A stretch of 64,000 nt of DNA from Siphonodentalium dalli (taxonomy: Eukaryota > Mollusca > Scaphopoda > Gadilida > Siphonodentaliidae): positions 168,586,664 through 168,650,663 of the forward strand of contig CP136066.1 in the NCBI GenBank assembly GCA_032622095.1, written 5' to 3'. Positions 54,307 through 64,000 of this stretch are shown piece by piece (position 1 is the first letter of the stretch; every line of letters starts with the position of its first letter). The position numbers and the translations under genes are program-made. The notes beneath the pieces are model-generated. The model did not search any database and was not told where the DNA came from. It saw only the letters and a list, made by a program, of their open reading frames with translations.

Positions 54307-55356
54307 TGAGTTTGAGAAATCTTTTATCATATGATCAAATAAACGCATGTATATGGAACATTATCTTATACCAGTTTGAGATATTGACAATGTAGCTATC
54401 TGTATATAACATATGTTGAGTATACCTGTATTTCTTCATGAGAGCCTTGGTGACTGTCCATCAAAGCGTGTTAATGTACATTGATCAAAATAAAGATTGT
54501 CAAAACAGGGATTTAATTTGTTCTCTAATGAACAAAGCAAAGACACAATTTCAGAATATAACAAGTGAAAATATTTAAGAGAAGACATATCTGATGATAT
54601 ATATCGAGAAAACATTGGCATAGTGTGTGTTAATATTTTCAATATCCCAGACCATTGAACAGTGTGTTATCTCTCAACTAGTTGAGATATCGAACATATA
54701 AAATCAATCTAATGCTTCAAAATGGTGTAAACTGTGTGGCGTGACATGCATAGGCAGCATAGCTATATCAGAAGTTTGTTATGAAAACATGTTTTTCAAA
54801 TAAGAAAACATTATGGGCAGAGTCAGTCGTACTGTCATAGTGACCCCCTCCCTAGAAAATCCAGGTATAAAACCTTACATTCAGAGTCTGACACATTCTC
54901 CACACAGGAGTATTTTCCCTGAAAAACGATTACACCACATGGAAGCAGATTTCTGGCAGGATTACACTGTGATCTCTTTATATCTAATGAGTGACCGCCT
55001 ACTACGGTGTGCATAAATATTAGCAGTCGGTGAATTTTTTTGGTGGCGAATGGATCCGACTCTGATGAAATGTAAGGTTTTATGTCTGGATATTCTGGGG
55101 GGGGGGGGGATGGTGGGGTTATCATTTATTGTAACCTCTTAGATAAAGCACAATAATAATAAGTACAACGACGGCTCAGGATCCAGATTATTGCTGTTTA
55201 GGCCAATATAAACATATTGCTTGATTTACATCCCCTCCCGACCCTATTTTTAGTCCCCTCAATTTTTTTTTTGCATATCTTTTATGCAAATTGTTTCTCA
55301 TGCCTTAACTCTTTCATGACAGGATCTGCGCTGATGCAGCATTAAAGATCATGTGG
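54307..55356. other. Non-coding stretch, no gene seen
   Basis: AT-rich, with a G13 run at 55097-55109. The phrase agagtctga near 54885 and tcggtgaattt near 55029 have no partner. No gene. Confidence 0.4.
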
Positions 55357-55421
55357 CAGTGCATTCTCTGAAATATGCGAGTCTCCCACAGGGAGTCTCG
55401 CGTATATAAGTTAATGCACTG
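55357..55421. mobile_element. Hairpin J1 (65 bp)
   Basis: Inverted repeat: cagtgcattctct and atatgcgagtctccc pair with gggagtctcgcgtatat and aatgcactg. A second hairpin of the same family is at 55452. Confidence 0.75.
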
Positions 55422-55451
55422 GTTTACAAGAACAAGGTAAATATTGTTAGG

Positions 55452-55516
55452 CCAATGCATTCTTTTATATATGCGAGGCAACCAATGGGCGACATATATA
55501 TAAGAGCATGCATTGG
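55452..55516. mobile_element. Hairpin J2 (65 bp)
   Basis: Inverted repeat ccaatgcattcttttatata / tatatataagagcatgcattgg. The right arm, extended by cacagg, also occurs at 24045-24075 (taagagaatgcattggcacagg), close to the CCG repeats. Confidence 0.75.
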
Positions 55517-55834
55517 CACAGGGTTTTCACAAAAAATCATGAAGTTCCAGTCATGGAAGGGTTATCAATCAATGTAATCATCAAATCACATTTCAATGAT
55601 CCATTAATCATTCTGTTTTGATCAAAGTGGACAATATAAATCAACTTGTAATATATAAGATAGGATACTGCTTCAATATCTAGAACTGTCCATGGCCATT
55701 TTATGTTATGAAGAATAAAATGTACCAAATAAAATTTGTCCTCGCGCCCCATTTATCTAAAAAAAAGTTGGATGTAAATCTAGCAATTTATTTATATTGG
55801 AATTAAAGACATACTAGACAAAGCGGCAGAGCAC

Positions 55835-56740
55835 TCAATCAGATTTGTTATGTCCTGACCCCTCTTGTGTTTTTGCCACCCCTGGTTGTTTTCCCCCTCT
55901 AGCAGTCTGACCACCTCTTGCCTTCTTTGCGCCAGTTGTTGCACCAATTGTTGAACTTGTTCTCTTCTCTATTTCCTGGCACTCCCCACTAACAATCTTC
56001 TTGGTGGTATCAGCACGCAGCTTTGCTCGCAAAGCCTGGGACTTTTTCACGGTGATAGACTCTTTGAACTTGTGGAGCCCCTCCAGAAAGGCAATTCTGA
56101 TGAAGTGCTCAGCCACTTTGTTTAACAAGTCTTTAAGCAGAGAATTATATAGGTCATCCTCTGGATCTTCAACCTCTGGGTCTTGATTTGACTGATCTGT
56201 AAATATATCGAACCATGCATGACATATGTCATCATCAGATGCAAATGTATGTCTAGCTAATACATGCATTGATTCAATGTTACAGTGAAATGAGTGAACA
56301 GTGAATACATCAGATAGTTTTAGTGCCAGTTTCATAAAGAATAAATGTTTTTTTCATCTACAATTGTTAACCCCCGACTCTGTCCCTGCTTATGTTGAAT
56401 TTCAGCCAATGTGTGTGGAGTCGCAGCAGTAACAGCTTCCAGTTCCGTTAGTCTTAATCTTGATAAAAAGCCTTTGTTGTTGATGCTCAAGTTTTCGTCT
56501 GGTCTGATCTGTTATAGATTTCTGTCCGAAGCTTTGGATGGAATCCACTAAACGAGATTTAATTTTGTGGATGCACGCACCAGCAAGATGTCGGATTTTT
56601 GCATCATATGCTGGGTCTGTTGATTTAGTTTATTGAGTCGATTTAGATGGCGCTTGAATAGAATCGGCTTTATCAGAACTAATTTGAGAATAAATCGACT
56701 GTAACAACTTAGTAGATAATTTTTTCTGTTCTTTTGAGAG
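55835..56740 (-). pseudogene. Unrecognised transposon-like protein, broken
   Basis: The frame 55835-56335 (166 codons) has CNIESMHVLARHTFASDDD, DLYNSLLKDLLNKVAEHFIRIAFLEGLHKFKESI, VKKSQALRAKLRADTTKKI, and a Gly/Lys-rich tail (GAKKARGGQTARGGKQPG), which looks nucleic-acid binding. Upstream (56335-56740), in broken frames, lies KIRHLAGACIHKIKSRLVDSIQS. The helical style and Lys/Arg-rich tail are those of proteins encoded by invertebrate repeats, but I cannot name the family. At least one frameshift and one stop separate the parts. Confidence 0.4.
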
Positions 56741-56755
56741 TGATATACCATAAAA

Positions 56756-56823
56756 TAACTTTATTATGTTTTCTATTATGTGTTTAGGCATACTTTGTGG
56801 TAAACATTACTTTATTATACATA
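56756..56823. repeat. Repeat E, copy 3
   Basis: Partner of 38730-38812; leads straight into repeat D copy 2. Confidence 0.75.
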
Positions 56824-57085
56824 AATGGGAGTACGATTATCACCAGTTGAGCTTATTATCTTAAGATGACCTGGTGGTTATAGTTATACCTTTATTTCAA
56901 AAATAGTTTGTCAATTCCAGATTGTAATTCCTCGATGTGGACACAAAGCACACCGATACACTGATAGGCCGCGAGCCGGTTGGGCAGTGTGATATACTGA
57001 TTTATCAAACGCTTATTGTTAACACTGATAACTTTTATAAACGCAGAAATGTTATATACATTAATTGTATTTATCTCAAACTTTT
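56824..57085. repeat. Repeat D, copy 2
   Basis: Matches 28851-29077. On the minus strand a 101-codon frame (56892-57197) covers it: ISAFIKVISVNNKRLINQY followed by AAYQCIG, also open in copy 1. Unrecognised. Copy 2 has an extra ttgagcttattatcttaaga segment near its start. Confidence 0.8.
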
Positions 57086-57314
57086 TGCAGGTTTGACTTA
57101 CCTCGTCGACAAGGACATCGTTTAGGGAGAATGATTCGAATTCGCATATAGCCTCCATCTCAGGGAGGGGAATGGCTTGTGAGCTTTGAAATTTCATATT
57201 ATTTCTTGAGTAAACTCAGATCCGTTGAACTTTAAAACCTGGTTAAAATTAAGTACAAGCTAGTTAATGAAAATATTGACATGTAATGCATATACTAATT
57301 TGTGATTATCGTGT
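57086..57314. other. Short non-coding spacer
   Basis: Includes the start of the minus-strand frame read through repeat D (57086-57197). Otherwise nothing recognised. Confidence 0.3.
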
Positions 57315-57533
57315 ATTTACCCCCCCCCCCCCCAATTGTTTCAATAAAAATAACTTTATTATGTTTTCTATTATGTCTTTGGTCATACTTTATGGTAAAA
57401 ATTACTATTACTTTATACATACATGTGAGTACGATTATCACCAGTTTAACTTAATATCTTCAGATGACCTGGTGGTTATATTTATACCTTTATTTTTAAA
57501 ATAGTTTGTCAATTCCAGATTGTGATTCCTCGA
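57315..57533. repeat. Repeat E copy 4 plus truncated repeat D copy 3
   Basis: C14 run (57320-57333), then the repeat E landmark aactttattatgttttctat, then repeat D from gtacgattatcaccagttt to gattgtgattcctcga, where it stops at the A-core. The order E-D is the same as at 56756-57085. Confidence 0.75.
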
Positions 57534-57534
57534 T

Positions 57535-57975
57535 TCCTTATTTTCGTTCGGTTAAACCAATTATAATAATAGGTTTGGTCTGGTTCAGGGGAGTCCAGTC
57601 TGTATGTATCCCCAAACTAGATTACTTTTATTTTTTGAGAAAGTGAAGATCAAACTCATGTTCTTGTAATTAGTATACTCACCTTATTGCGGACATATCA
57701 CTGGGATCCGGTATAAATTGATTTATCGGTAAGTCTGCACGGAAGTATACCGGGTCGTTGACACTCGTTTTTTTTTGCTGAAAAAGCGAACGCCCACAGA
57801 TGTACTTTGTTCTGCATTTGGATTGTTTGATGTCTAACTTTCATCGACTTCCCCACATTGCCCATGGTATGATGAAGCCGGGACAAACCTATGTGAATAT
57901 TAAAGTGATAAATTTACCCAAAATTTCAAATAGTATATAATTTATATAAAACATTTAAACTGGGCTATAAGTATG
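57535..57975. repeat. A-core, copy 5
   Basis: Matches 12212-12665 nearly end to end, without the surrounding parts of unit A. Its left edge meets truncated repeat D at a sharp boundary. Confidence 0.85.
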
Positions 57976-58285
57976 CCGTTCCCCCAAAAGTTAAGTAATC
58001 CACTGCATCGAAATGTATAGCAATCTCTTCCATTCTTTCCCGTTGCGTAACCTACTGACCAACCTGAGGGGTCGCCCCACAAATAGAAAAGTGGTTCCAT
58101 GTTGAGATTAACCCCTCGAATCGCCTCCACTGGAGACTTTCCCGACCCACTCACGAGATTGACAAGGTCACCAAGTCAGCCGGGAACTCCGGTGCGACCC
58201 CTGATAGCAATAGCCTATCCAGATGGATTCGGCCCACGTAATTTTGGAATTACAATCTAGGTACTCCCAAAATACGGTGCGATAA
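57976..58285. other. No supported gene
   Basis: A 70-codon minus-strand frame (57942-58154; SGSGKSPVEAIRGVNLNMEP) overlaps the end of the A-core. It is GC-richer than the surroundings, but has no recognised motif. Confidence 0.3.
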
Positions 58286-58345
58286 GGCAATGGCCGATGT
58301 ATGGGTTAACATCTGCAGATCCCGATCGGCCTCTTGTTTTTTCAA
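58286..58345. repeat. Fragment of repeat unit A
   Basis: Matches 11478-11540 and 45733-45795 (gggttaacatctgc-gatcc, gatcggcctc), the sequence just before the 147-bp array, but no array follows. Confidence 0.7.
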
Positions 58346-59729
58346 TCTTAGATTAGTTGCCCACATTTTTTGTGGGAAAAAATGCAATTAATTTCCAGAC
58401 GGGAGGGTAGATTATAATACCATAAATACATTTAACATTTCATTAACCTTAACTCACCCTTAAATATAAATCTCGACTCCTCTGCGAGTTATACACCATG
58501 TTGCAAATAAAAACAAAAATGAAAAGAAACATCACTTATTAAGGAGAGAAATATAATGATAGTAATAAAGGCACCAACATAATACATAACAAGACGACAA
58601 ATCAAATTAATAAATAAATAAATGATTATCCATAATTATCCATTTCTAGAACTAAAAACAATGTAACATAATTTATAGGGTGTAAACTGAATAACAGGGA
58701 AGTGACATAATAAGTGTACTCTGTTTACATGTATGTCTTGCAGGTTCTGGAAAAAATTTAGATTTCAATAAGTGAACAATGACACCGGAGCTCAGCTTGC
58801 CATTTTTTGCAAAATCTAGAATATTGGGACTGAACTTCTATATTTAATATTTAAAAGAGACTGTATTGAGGTATTGTAGACAGGGCTGTCAGTAGCCATT
58901 TAAGTTGTCTGACAATGGCCATTTTGTTCAATTGAAAATAAATTCCAATATGGCGGCAGGCAGCCATGCTCGAAAAACAATCAAATTTGATAGCTCCCAT
59001 CTACATGTAGAGGTGATCAGAATTATGCCTGCATAATTTCAAATTGATCCGGCCATAAATACGGGTATGGTGTGCCGATGGATTCAAATTTGAAATCCAA
59101 GATGGCTGCTGGGTAGGGCCCTGCGAACCTTAGATTTTTACCGAACATTGAAACCGAATCGTCTTTGTTTCACATCGAACCCAAATACCGACCATATTGT
59201 CCTAGACTTATGATACAGTGGACAATTAGAACACAGTTAGTGGACACTAGTATAGTAAAATCAATATCTATTTAAAGGTACTCAATCTGATCAGACGGCC
59301 CCATATAATCAAATTACAACATTTCTTCAAAATTTGCTTTTGTTATCAGAATCAATTAATTACAACGAAATAATGCTAACCGTTATACACTATAGTATAA
59401 AATTTCCCAAAACGTGTTATTTATCAACATGTTGATCGAAATATGGCCATATTTCCACTTGATTTTAAAGTTATTCATCTGCTATTTTGTCCGAGACAAT
59501 CAGTTTGACGACTCGTCTCTGGGCCACAAATAACTATTTTGAGAAATAAAAAAATTCAAAAATCGATGTCTGATCACTCTCAGCTTAAATGTGTGGGTTC
59601 CTCAACTCGAATCAAATATTTGTCACCCCCGAAACCAAAGAAATAGTCATTTGGAAACATTATTCAGATTATGAATCTTGAAGTATTTTTTACCATCTAC
59701 GCTGTGAGATAAAATATATGGTATTATTC
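58346..59729. other. Non-coding stretch, no gene seen
   Basis: 58890-59110 contains words resembling the degenerate array at 22970-23560 (tccaatatggcggcaggcag, gattcaaatttgaaatccaa). Otherwise nothing. Confidence 0.4.
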
Positions 59730-60965
59730 TGAATCACTGAGTCATCTGATCCATCCAGTTCTTCAACTTCTTCGATAGGCGTATCGTCTTGAACATTACA
59801 ACAGTCAACACAGTTACACATCTCCGTGCAAGGGATGTTTTTATATCTTCACTTACACTTCTTGGAATTACACTGACTCTTCTTACAGTTACAACGGACT
59901 TGCTCTGTGAGAAAGTCTGGTGCCATTGGCAAAGTACCCCACTCAATAGCCAGTCCATGGTCCGATTTCGACCATCCATTTGTTCCAGGTACAGGTGCGT
60001 TGATACTCTTCTCTGTGGCTCTTCTGTAGATACACGCCTTGATTTGGCGGTAGGGTATCCAGGGTGGGCTTCTTTGAGGAGCATTTATAATGGAGGTCGT
60101 TAACACTAGACATGTCCCCTTGGCCATAAATATGACAAACCTACTTCTCAATTTCATGCATATATCACATGTGAGACTCCAATAATTACCAATAAGTTCA
60201 AGTGCATCCAAATATTCTGCATTTTCAAAGGCGATTTGGAGTGGCTTGACCTTCCCCTTTCCACGGAAACAAGACACGGTGTCGCAGCCAGTGAATGGAT
60301 GGTATCCGAGAAGCATCGAACATTTGCTTTCACCCAAAACAGTCCCAAGCAATGTAACATTTCTCACAATTTTTCCAGACTGAGTGCACATAACTGATTC
60401 ATCATGAAAGTAATGACACAAACCTCAAGCAATAACGTATACATCCGTGTCGTCGCAAATTATAAGAGCGCTACTACCATCTCTGGTGGCATGGGCGGCA
60501 TTTAAAATAAGTTGGATGTCCGCTTCTTAGTGATCACAACCAGTGAGGTCACCCACCAGTTCGACAACATGTGAATTGTCCTGTGCAGCAAATGAATGAC
60601 ATTCACTGCCATGTGCCAGAATAATCGTGACGTCCTTAAACATGTCAGATGGCAACAAAGACCACTGAACAAATAGTGCCTGAATGAGGTTTTCCTTTAG
60701 AAATTTGCGGTATTGCTGAGGTGCTTTTTGTCCTTCAGATATAGGATCGCGAAAACAGTTGCACCTCCGTATCGGCCATATCTGGGTAAGTGTCGGCGAC
60801 GAAATCAATTCTCTTGCTGTTGTGCAGCGATGCAAGATTCATAAGAGAAACGAGGATTTGTTTAGATAGCTGTCCAAAAGTTGTTGGAATAGATTTCAGT
60901 TTTTGAATCATAGCCATCGCGTCCACTATAACTGACGGGTTCGTTGGAGTTTGTTGATCAGAATG
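59730..60965 (-). pseudogene. FEN/PIN-like nuclease-type protein with CXC tail, broken
   Basis: Reads in order on the minus strand: VIVDAMAMIQKLKSIPTTFGQLSKQIL and RIDFVADTYPD (60735-60965); a frameshift; KNAEAD-type region with SLLPSDMF, SECHSFA and EADIQLILNAAHA...ICDDTDVYVIA; then LLGYHPFTGCDTVSCFRGKGK, and LAIEWGTLPMAPDFL followed by CNCKKSQCNSKKCK and, after another shift, PCTEMCNCVDCC. Spaced acidic motifs (VDAMA, EAD, DDTDV, TGCD) fit a FEN/PIN-like nuclease fold, and the Cys-rich end resembles a tesmin/TSO1 CXC domain. Breaks: stops TAA near 60527 and TGA near 60425 in frame, and two frameshifts. Proteins like this are multicopy in invertebrates; function unknown to me. Confidence 0.6.
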
Positions 60966-62613
60966 ACGATAATTTCATCCAGATGATAATAACAATATAC
61001 TTCCATATTAAATTTTGGGATCGTCGGAGGTTTATGCATCTTTAAATAAAACGATAAAATAACGCGGCTGCCCAACAGTTTTCAATGGAAGTGAGAATAT
61101 AATTCTAATCGCTTCTGTATAGCAGTGACTTAAAATGTTAAGTTTAGTGATAACCCGTTAAAGAATTGGCCATGAAGTTAAGTTCTCAAAGATCCATATA
61201 GCTAATATTTGAAGATATTTTAAACTAAATTTTAACAAATATCTTTTTGAAATTTAGAGTAAATATATTTGCATTTCCAATTGCGAACATAACGCAAGAT
61301 ACAAAAGGCAAATACATTCAAAATAGAAGTGATAACATATGGAAAACTGACTCTTATTTTTGGGTACATTTCCCATTCAAATTTCATAGCTCATCAAGAG
61401 GTGCTTCTAAACATGTGCTTTGTAGGTTGTGATAATTTTAAATTAATGGTGGCTTTGTGTGGTAACGTTTTTATTCCAACGAAGTAATTGATTTATCTTA
61501 TATCGAGGCCAGTAGGATGATACATATGAATTTCAGTGATGATTGAATCAAGAATGTGCAATTTATGTTTTATCAAAGGAAACAATTGACTGCATGAGAT
61601 TCACGGAAAATAGCTTGAGCTAAAAATTAGATTTAAAAATTATTTGTGGTTTACAGTGCGTTGGTTTTGATTATAAAAACATAGAAATAATTTGCGACAT
61701 GCTTAATACATTATTTGGAAGTTTATTTATTTTATGATTTGGAGCGCAAACCGCGATGTGGCTTTAACTTCAGCGGTAATATTTGTGGCAGCAGAAATAA
61801 CAGCGGTCAACTACGGAAACACATGGTAAAACAGTAATGCATTTCGCGGGCTGAACGGTTCTATCGATCACTAGCGGTGTGGCAATTTATCCAACAATGA
61901 AATATGGTATAACCCACAGATATCACGATCACGATTTACGCAGATCTGATGCCGACCACGCCCATTTGAAGGATATATAAAAGCAAACACAAATTTATAT
62001 CGGAGAAATAACTGAATAAAGAATAGCATCTACATATTACTCACCGATCGGGAAGTAACAATGGAGACATAAGCTGTGGCTGTGAGTATCCTATCCCACT
62101 ATAGACGAAAGACATGTATGGCTATCATTTTTTATAGAACCATTTGAGCATGATGTGACAATATTACTTGTTCATTGGAGTAAAGGGTGGGGTTGGGTAC
62201 AAGTATTGTGCTTTTGCTGCCAACTCGATAAGCATGACCACCCATATTTATTTATGTTTTATTATTAACTTAGTATTGATATACGAGTATACTCTTAGCA
62301 CCGAGAGGATCAACAATTAATTAAAATATTTTCCCAGACGTCTACCGACGACGATGTGGAGTATGAAACTGACCAGAGGCAAGACAAATGTCCGGTCGTT
62401 TTCTATCGCATCAGTTTCCATCTATGCAAGCGCGGAACACGGGTTTACCGATATGGATTCACCTATGTATAAACAGTTGAGACGTTCTTGGATAAAACTG
62501 AGAGCGACACTCTAAATAATGTTTCATGTTCTGCTAAAGATGCATTTTTATTCTCCGCCGATTCCATTTTTCTTAGATCAGTTTAGAGCTACTGACGGGT
62601 GATAGAGAATCGT
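60966..62613. other. Mostly non-coding; candidate promoter region at its end
   Basis: No recognised gene. tatataaaag at 61974-61983 is a good TATA box; 118 bp on, gct/gtgagtat (62092) is a plausible splice donor, and ttttcccag ending at 62337 an acceptor. After the acceptor, frames of 40-50 codons are open (for example MWSMKLTRGKTNVRS). Speculative. Confidence 0.25.
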
Positions 62614-62975
62614 TCTTTGAATAATTTGTCGTCGGTAACGATGTGCAAATCTGTCGTAATCGCACTGACTAAAGCATTTGAATTGACTTGAACGCGCCAA
62701 CGTCTGGCTAAAACCTGATTGTTATCCATGAATGTGAAAATATTAGAATTGGCTGGAGTAATTTATGGGTTTAACGATTCAGCATTAGCCCAATTCAGAA
62801 TTTGTGTATAGGATCCCGCCGGATACACCTTGCTATATTCATGTATGGAACAGGCTGTCATACAATAGTTCATTAAATTAATGATCATGTTCATTGGCCC
62901 TTTAGTGGCGAACCTCTTCCACATACATTGCAAGATAATTTATTAATTTTTTCATTCGTTGATCCATATTGTTGG
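62614..62975 (+). pseudogene. Decayed copy of the 85-aa small gene and its convergent neighbour
   Basis: Aligns with 6118-6470 at nucleotide level from gtcgtcggtaacgatgt through ggctggagtaatt to the end of the convergent acidic frame. Disabled by a 9-10-bp insertion (near 62652), a Gly codon changed to TGA (ttgacttgaacg), and later frameshifts. Confidence 0.8.
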
Positions 62976-63034
62976 TGACAACTTTTCATCATATTGAACA
63001 GTTTTAAAGTAATTAAATAGGCAATATATGTTCA

Positions 63035-63283
63035 ATGTTTGTGATAACACTTAGAAGTGGTTTTGCGTTTATGTTCACTCGCCACCGCCTTCCCAAAACC
63101 TGGTTATTGTCAAAGAATGTTGCGACATTTCCCGAATATGGACATTTTAATGGTTGTGAGGCATTGGCCTTTTCCCAGTCCAATATAAATGTATATGACG
63201 CAGAAGCGTGTAATAGCCCTCAAAATATTACAGACGGTCCTACTAGACGTCACGAAATAAGTCAAAAGGTTCACCATGAATGA
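63035..63283 (+). CDS. Diverged relative of the 85-aa small protein
   Basis: An open 82-codon frame. Residues 3-60 align without gaps to residues 20-78 of the protein at 6099-6356: shared ITL, F, R-x-RL-x-KT-x-LLS-x-N, G, NG, A, Q and VYDA. That is close to four residues in ten identical, with little DNA identity left. It stands 60 bp right of a decayed copy, so this is a tandem pair. The C-terminus is different (acidic/His-rich). Frame maintenance at this divergence suggests translation. Function unknown. Confidence 0.45.
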   Translation: MFVITLRSGFAFMFTRHRLPKTWLLSKNVATFPEYGHFNGCEALAFSQSNINVYDAEACNSPQNITDGPTRRHEISQKVHHE

Positions 63284-63400
63284 AATTGGTCCAATATATT
63301 GTGTTTCTTAAATATCTTATCTGCTCAATTGCCATGCACAAAGTGTTGATTTTCTTTTCTTTCTTAAGGTTACATTGACTAATTCCTTCCAAGAATGACA
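63284..63400. other. Short non-coding spacer
   Basis: Nothing recognised. Confidence 0.3.
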
Positions 63401-63637
63401 CTAGAACATAATTTTGGCACGACAACCAATATGTAGTTGAGAAGTCCCGCCCACCTCATTCCTCCCTGGCCTAACCAGGTGATATGATGGGCTCCTAGGC
63501 CCAGATCTTTTATCATATTTTGTCAAAGCATACTCCTCCGCCCTACTTATAATGGACGATCCCACAATCCATATTACCTTTTCTGTTGGTCGTCTGTGGT
63601 CATGCCAGGTGGCACTCATTGAGCTGCTGTAAAACAC
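63401..63637 (-). pseudogene. Possible SGNH-hydrolase-like fragment
   Basis: Contains TEKVIWIVGSSIISRAEEYALTKYD. A strand followed by G-(D/S)-S-I-I/R-A is the first block of SGNH hydrolases, and this form (WIVGSSII) appears in proteins associated with invertebrate tyrosine-recombinase retroelements such as Ngaro. Later blocks are not present. The upstream part is cut by a stop. Only block I supports the call. Confidence 0.4.
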
Positions 63638-63762
63638 ATTGACATTTATTAACGGCCGCAGTAACTATTTCAGACTGGAAAATAGTAAGTATACAAGAAC
63701 AGTGGTTGATAGTCCCAACTTGGAAAATGACAGTCATTCTTATTATCAAAATAATATGTATA
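63638..63762. other. Short non-coding spacer
   Basis: Nothing recognised. Confidence 0.3.
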
Positions 63763-63852
63763 GGTTATAACCCACTTGGGTATCTGTACAATAAATATTG
63801 ACCTAGGGCCGCGGTCTATATTTCTTGTACATATACCAAGCGGGTTGTGACA
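63763..63852. mobile_element. Palindrome, second copy
   Basis: Partner of 42043-42139. Arms: ataacccacttgggtatctgta and its diverged complement (tacatataccaagcgggtt), centre agggccgcggtc. Beyond the right arm ataaaccgattcacaccccgagg matches, inverted, the left flank of the first copy (cctcggggtgcgaatcagtt). Confidence 0.7.
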
Positions 63853-64000
63853 TATTTATAAACCGATTCACACCCCGAGGCAAACATAATTGAGCCACTT
63901 TCAAGATGATGATTACGTATCAATTACTATTCAAAGAGCAATTGAATGTTGTGCGGTGTTACATATATTCCTACCACACAATTCAAATGATCATCGACAG
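63853..64000. other. Window end, no gene seen
   Basis: Outer arm sequence of the palindrome family, then unique AT-rich sequence. Confidence 0.3.

Noticed and set aside
1-64000. tRNA and rRNA genes
   Set aside because: Looked for the T-loop box (ggttcgaatcc-type) and conserved rRNA words by eye; no convincing case found, though a proper covariance-model scan could still reveal one.
1-64000. Prokaryotic operon or phage reading
   Set aside because: No ribosome-binding sites, no closely packed genes, and animal-type retroelements throughout.

Overview
This is AT-rich, repeat-laden nuclear DNA from an animal. The signs are: no operons or ribosome-binding sites; several families of animal retroelements and DNA transposons, all broken (a Penelope-like element with a GIY-YIG endonuclease, Ty3/gypsy, several non-LTR LINEs, a Crypton-type tyrosine recombinase and a second tyrosine-recombinase tail); many foldback (MITE-like) elements; low-complexity runs; and dispersed repeats present in two to five copies inside the window. 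The mix, with frequent acatgtac/accggt words, suits a marine invertebrate, but I cannot name the phylum. I see no complete, convincing multi-exon host gene. Assignments to families are made from motif memory, without any search.

Layout. 0-4.8 kb: mostly non-coding, with one unrecognised broken coding patch near 2.2-2.7 kb. 4.8-6.8 kb: 3' part of a Penelope-like element, then two small convergent reading frames (85 and 128 aa). 7.9-13.8 kb: short arrays, repeat B, and a 2.7 kb repeat unit (A1) with a 147-bp tandem array and a PHD-finger reading frame. 14.8-19.7 kb: remnants of a tyrosine recombinase, pieces resembling DUF6589-type proteins, and a Ty3/gypsy reverse-transcriptase fragment. 22.9-26.1 kb: a degenerate tandem array, a tiny C2H2 zinc-finger/poly-Q frame with a TATA box, CCG repeats, and a 98-aa frame that has two decayed relatives. 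29-33.7 kb: an exon-like patch, a hAT-like MITE, LINE ORF1 and ORF2 remnants, repeat C copy 1. 34-36.3 kb: repeats, a 161-bp foldback element and the inverted partner of the Penelope-like terminal sequence. 40.3-45.3 kb: Crypton recombinase, LINE RT, repeat C copy 2, a broken tRNA 2'-phosphotransferase-like gene. 45.3-48.6 kb: repeat unit A2, a large foldback element, an unrecognised broken frame. 48.9-52.1 kb: LINE ends, repeat C copy 3 carrying a zinc-finger frame and an insertion at TTAA. 53.2-57.9 kb: hairpin-rich tandem array, more foldbacks, a lysine-rich unrecognised frame, repeat junctions. 59.7-61 kb: a broken FEN/PIN-like plus CXC-type protein. 62.6-63.3 kb: two relatives of the 85-aa frame at 6.1 kb. 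The end holds a possible SGNH-hydrolase fragment and a palindrome.

The genes do not form a pathway. What links them is copy number: the same blocks recur, often with one copy interrupted where another is intact, so the order of insertions can be read directly. The best leads are the small-gene families at 6.1/62.6/63.0 kb and at 25.8/30.8/51.2 kb, the TTAA-bounded insertion in repeat C, the hAT-like insertion with its empty sites, and the intronless tRNA 2'-phosphotransferase relic.
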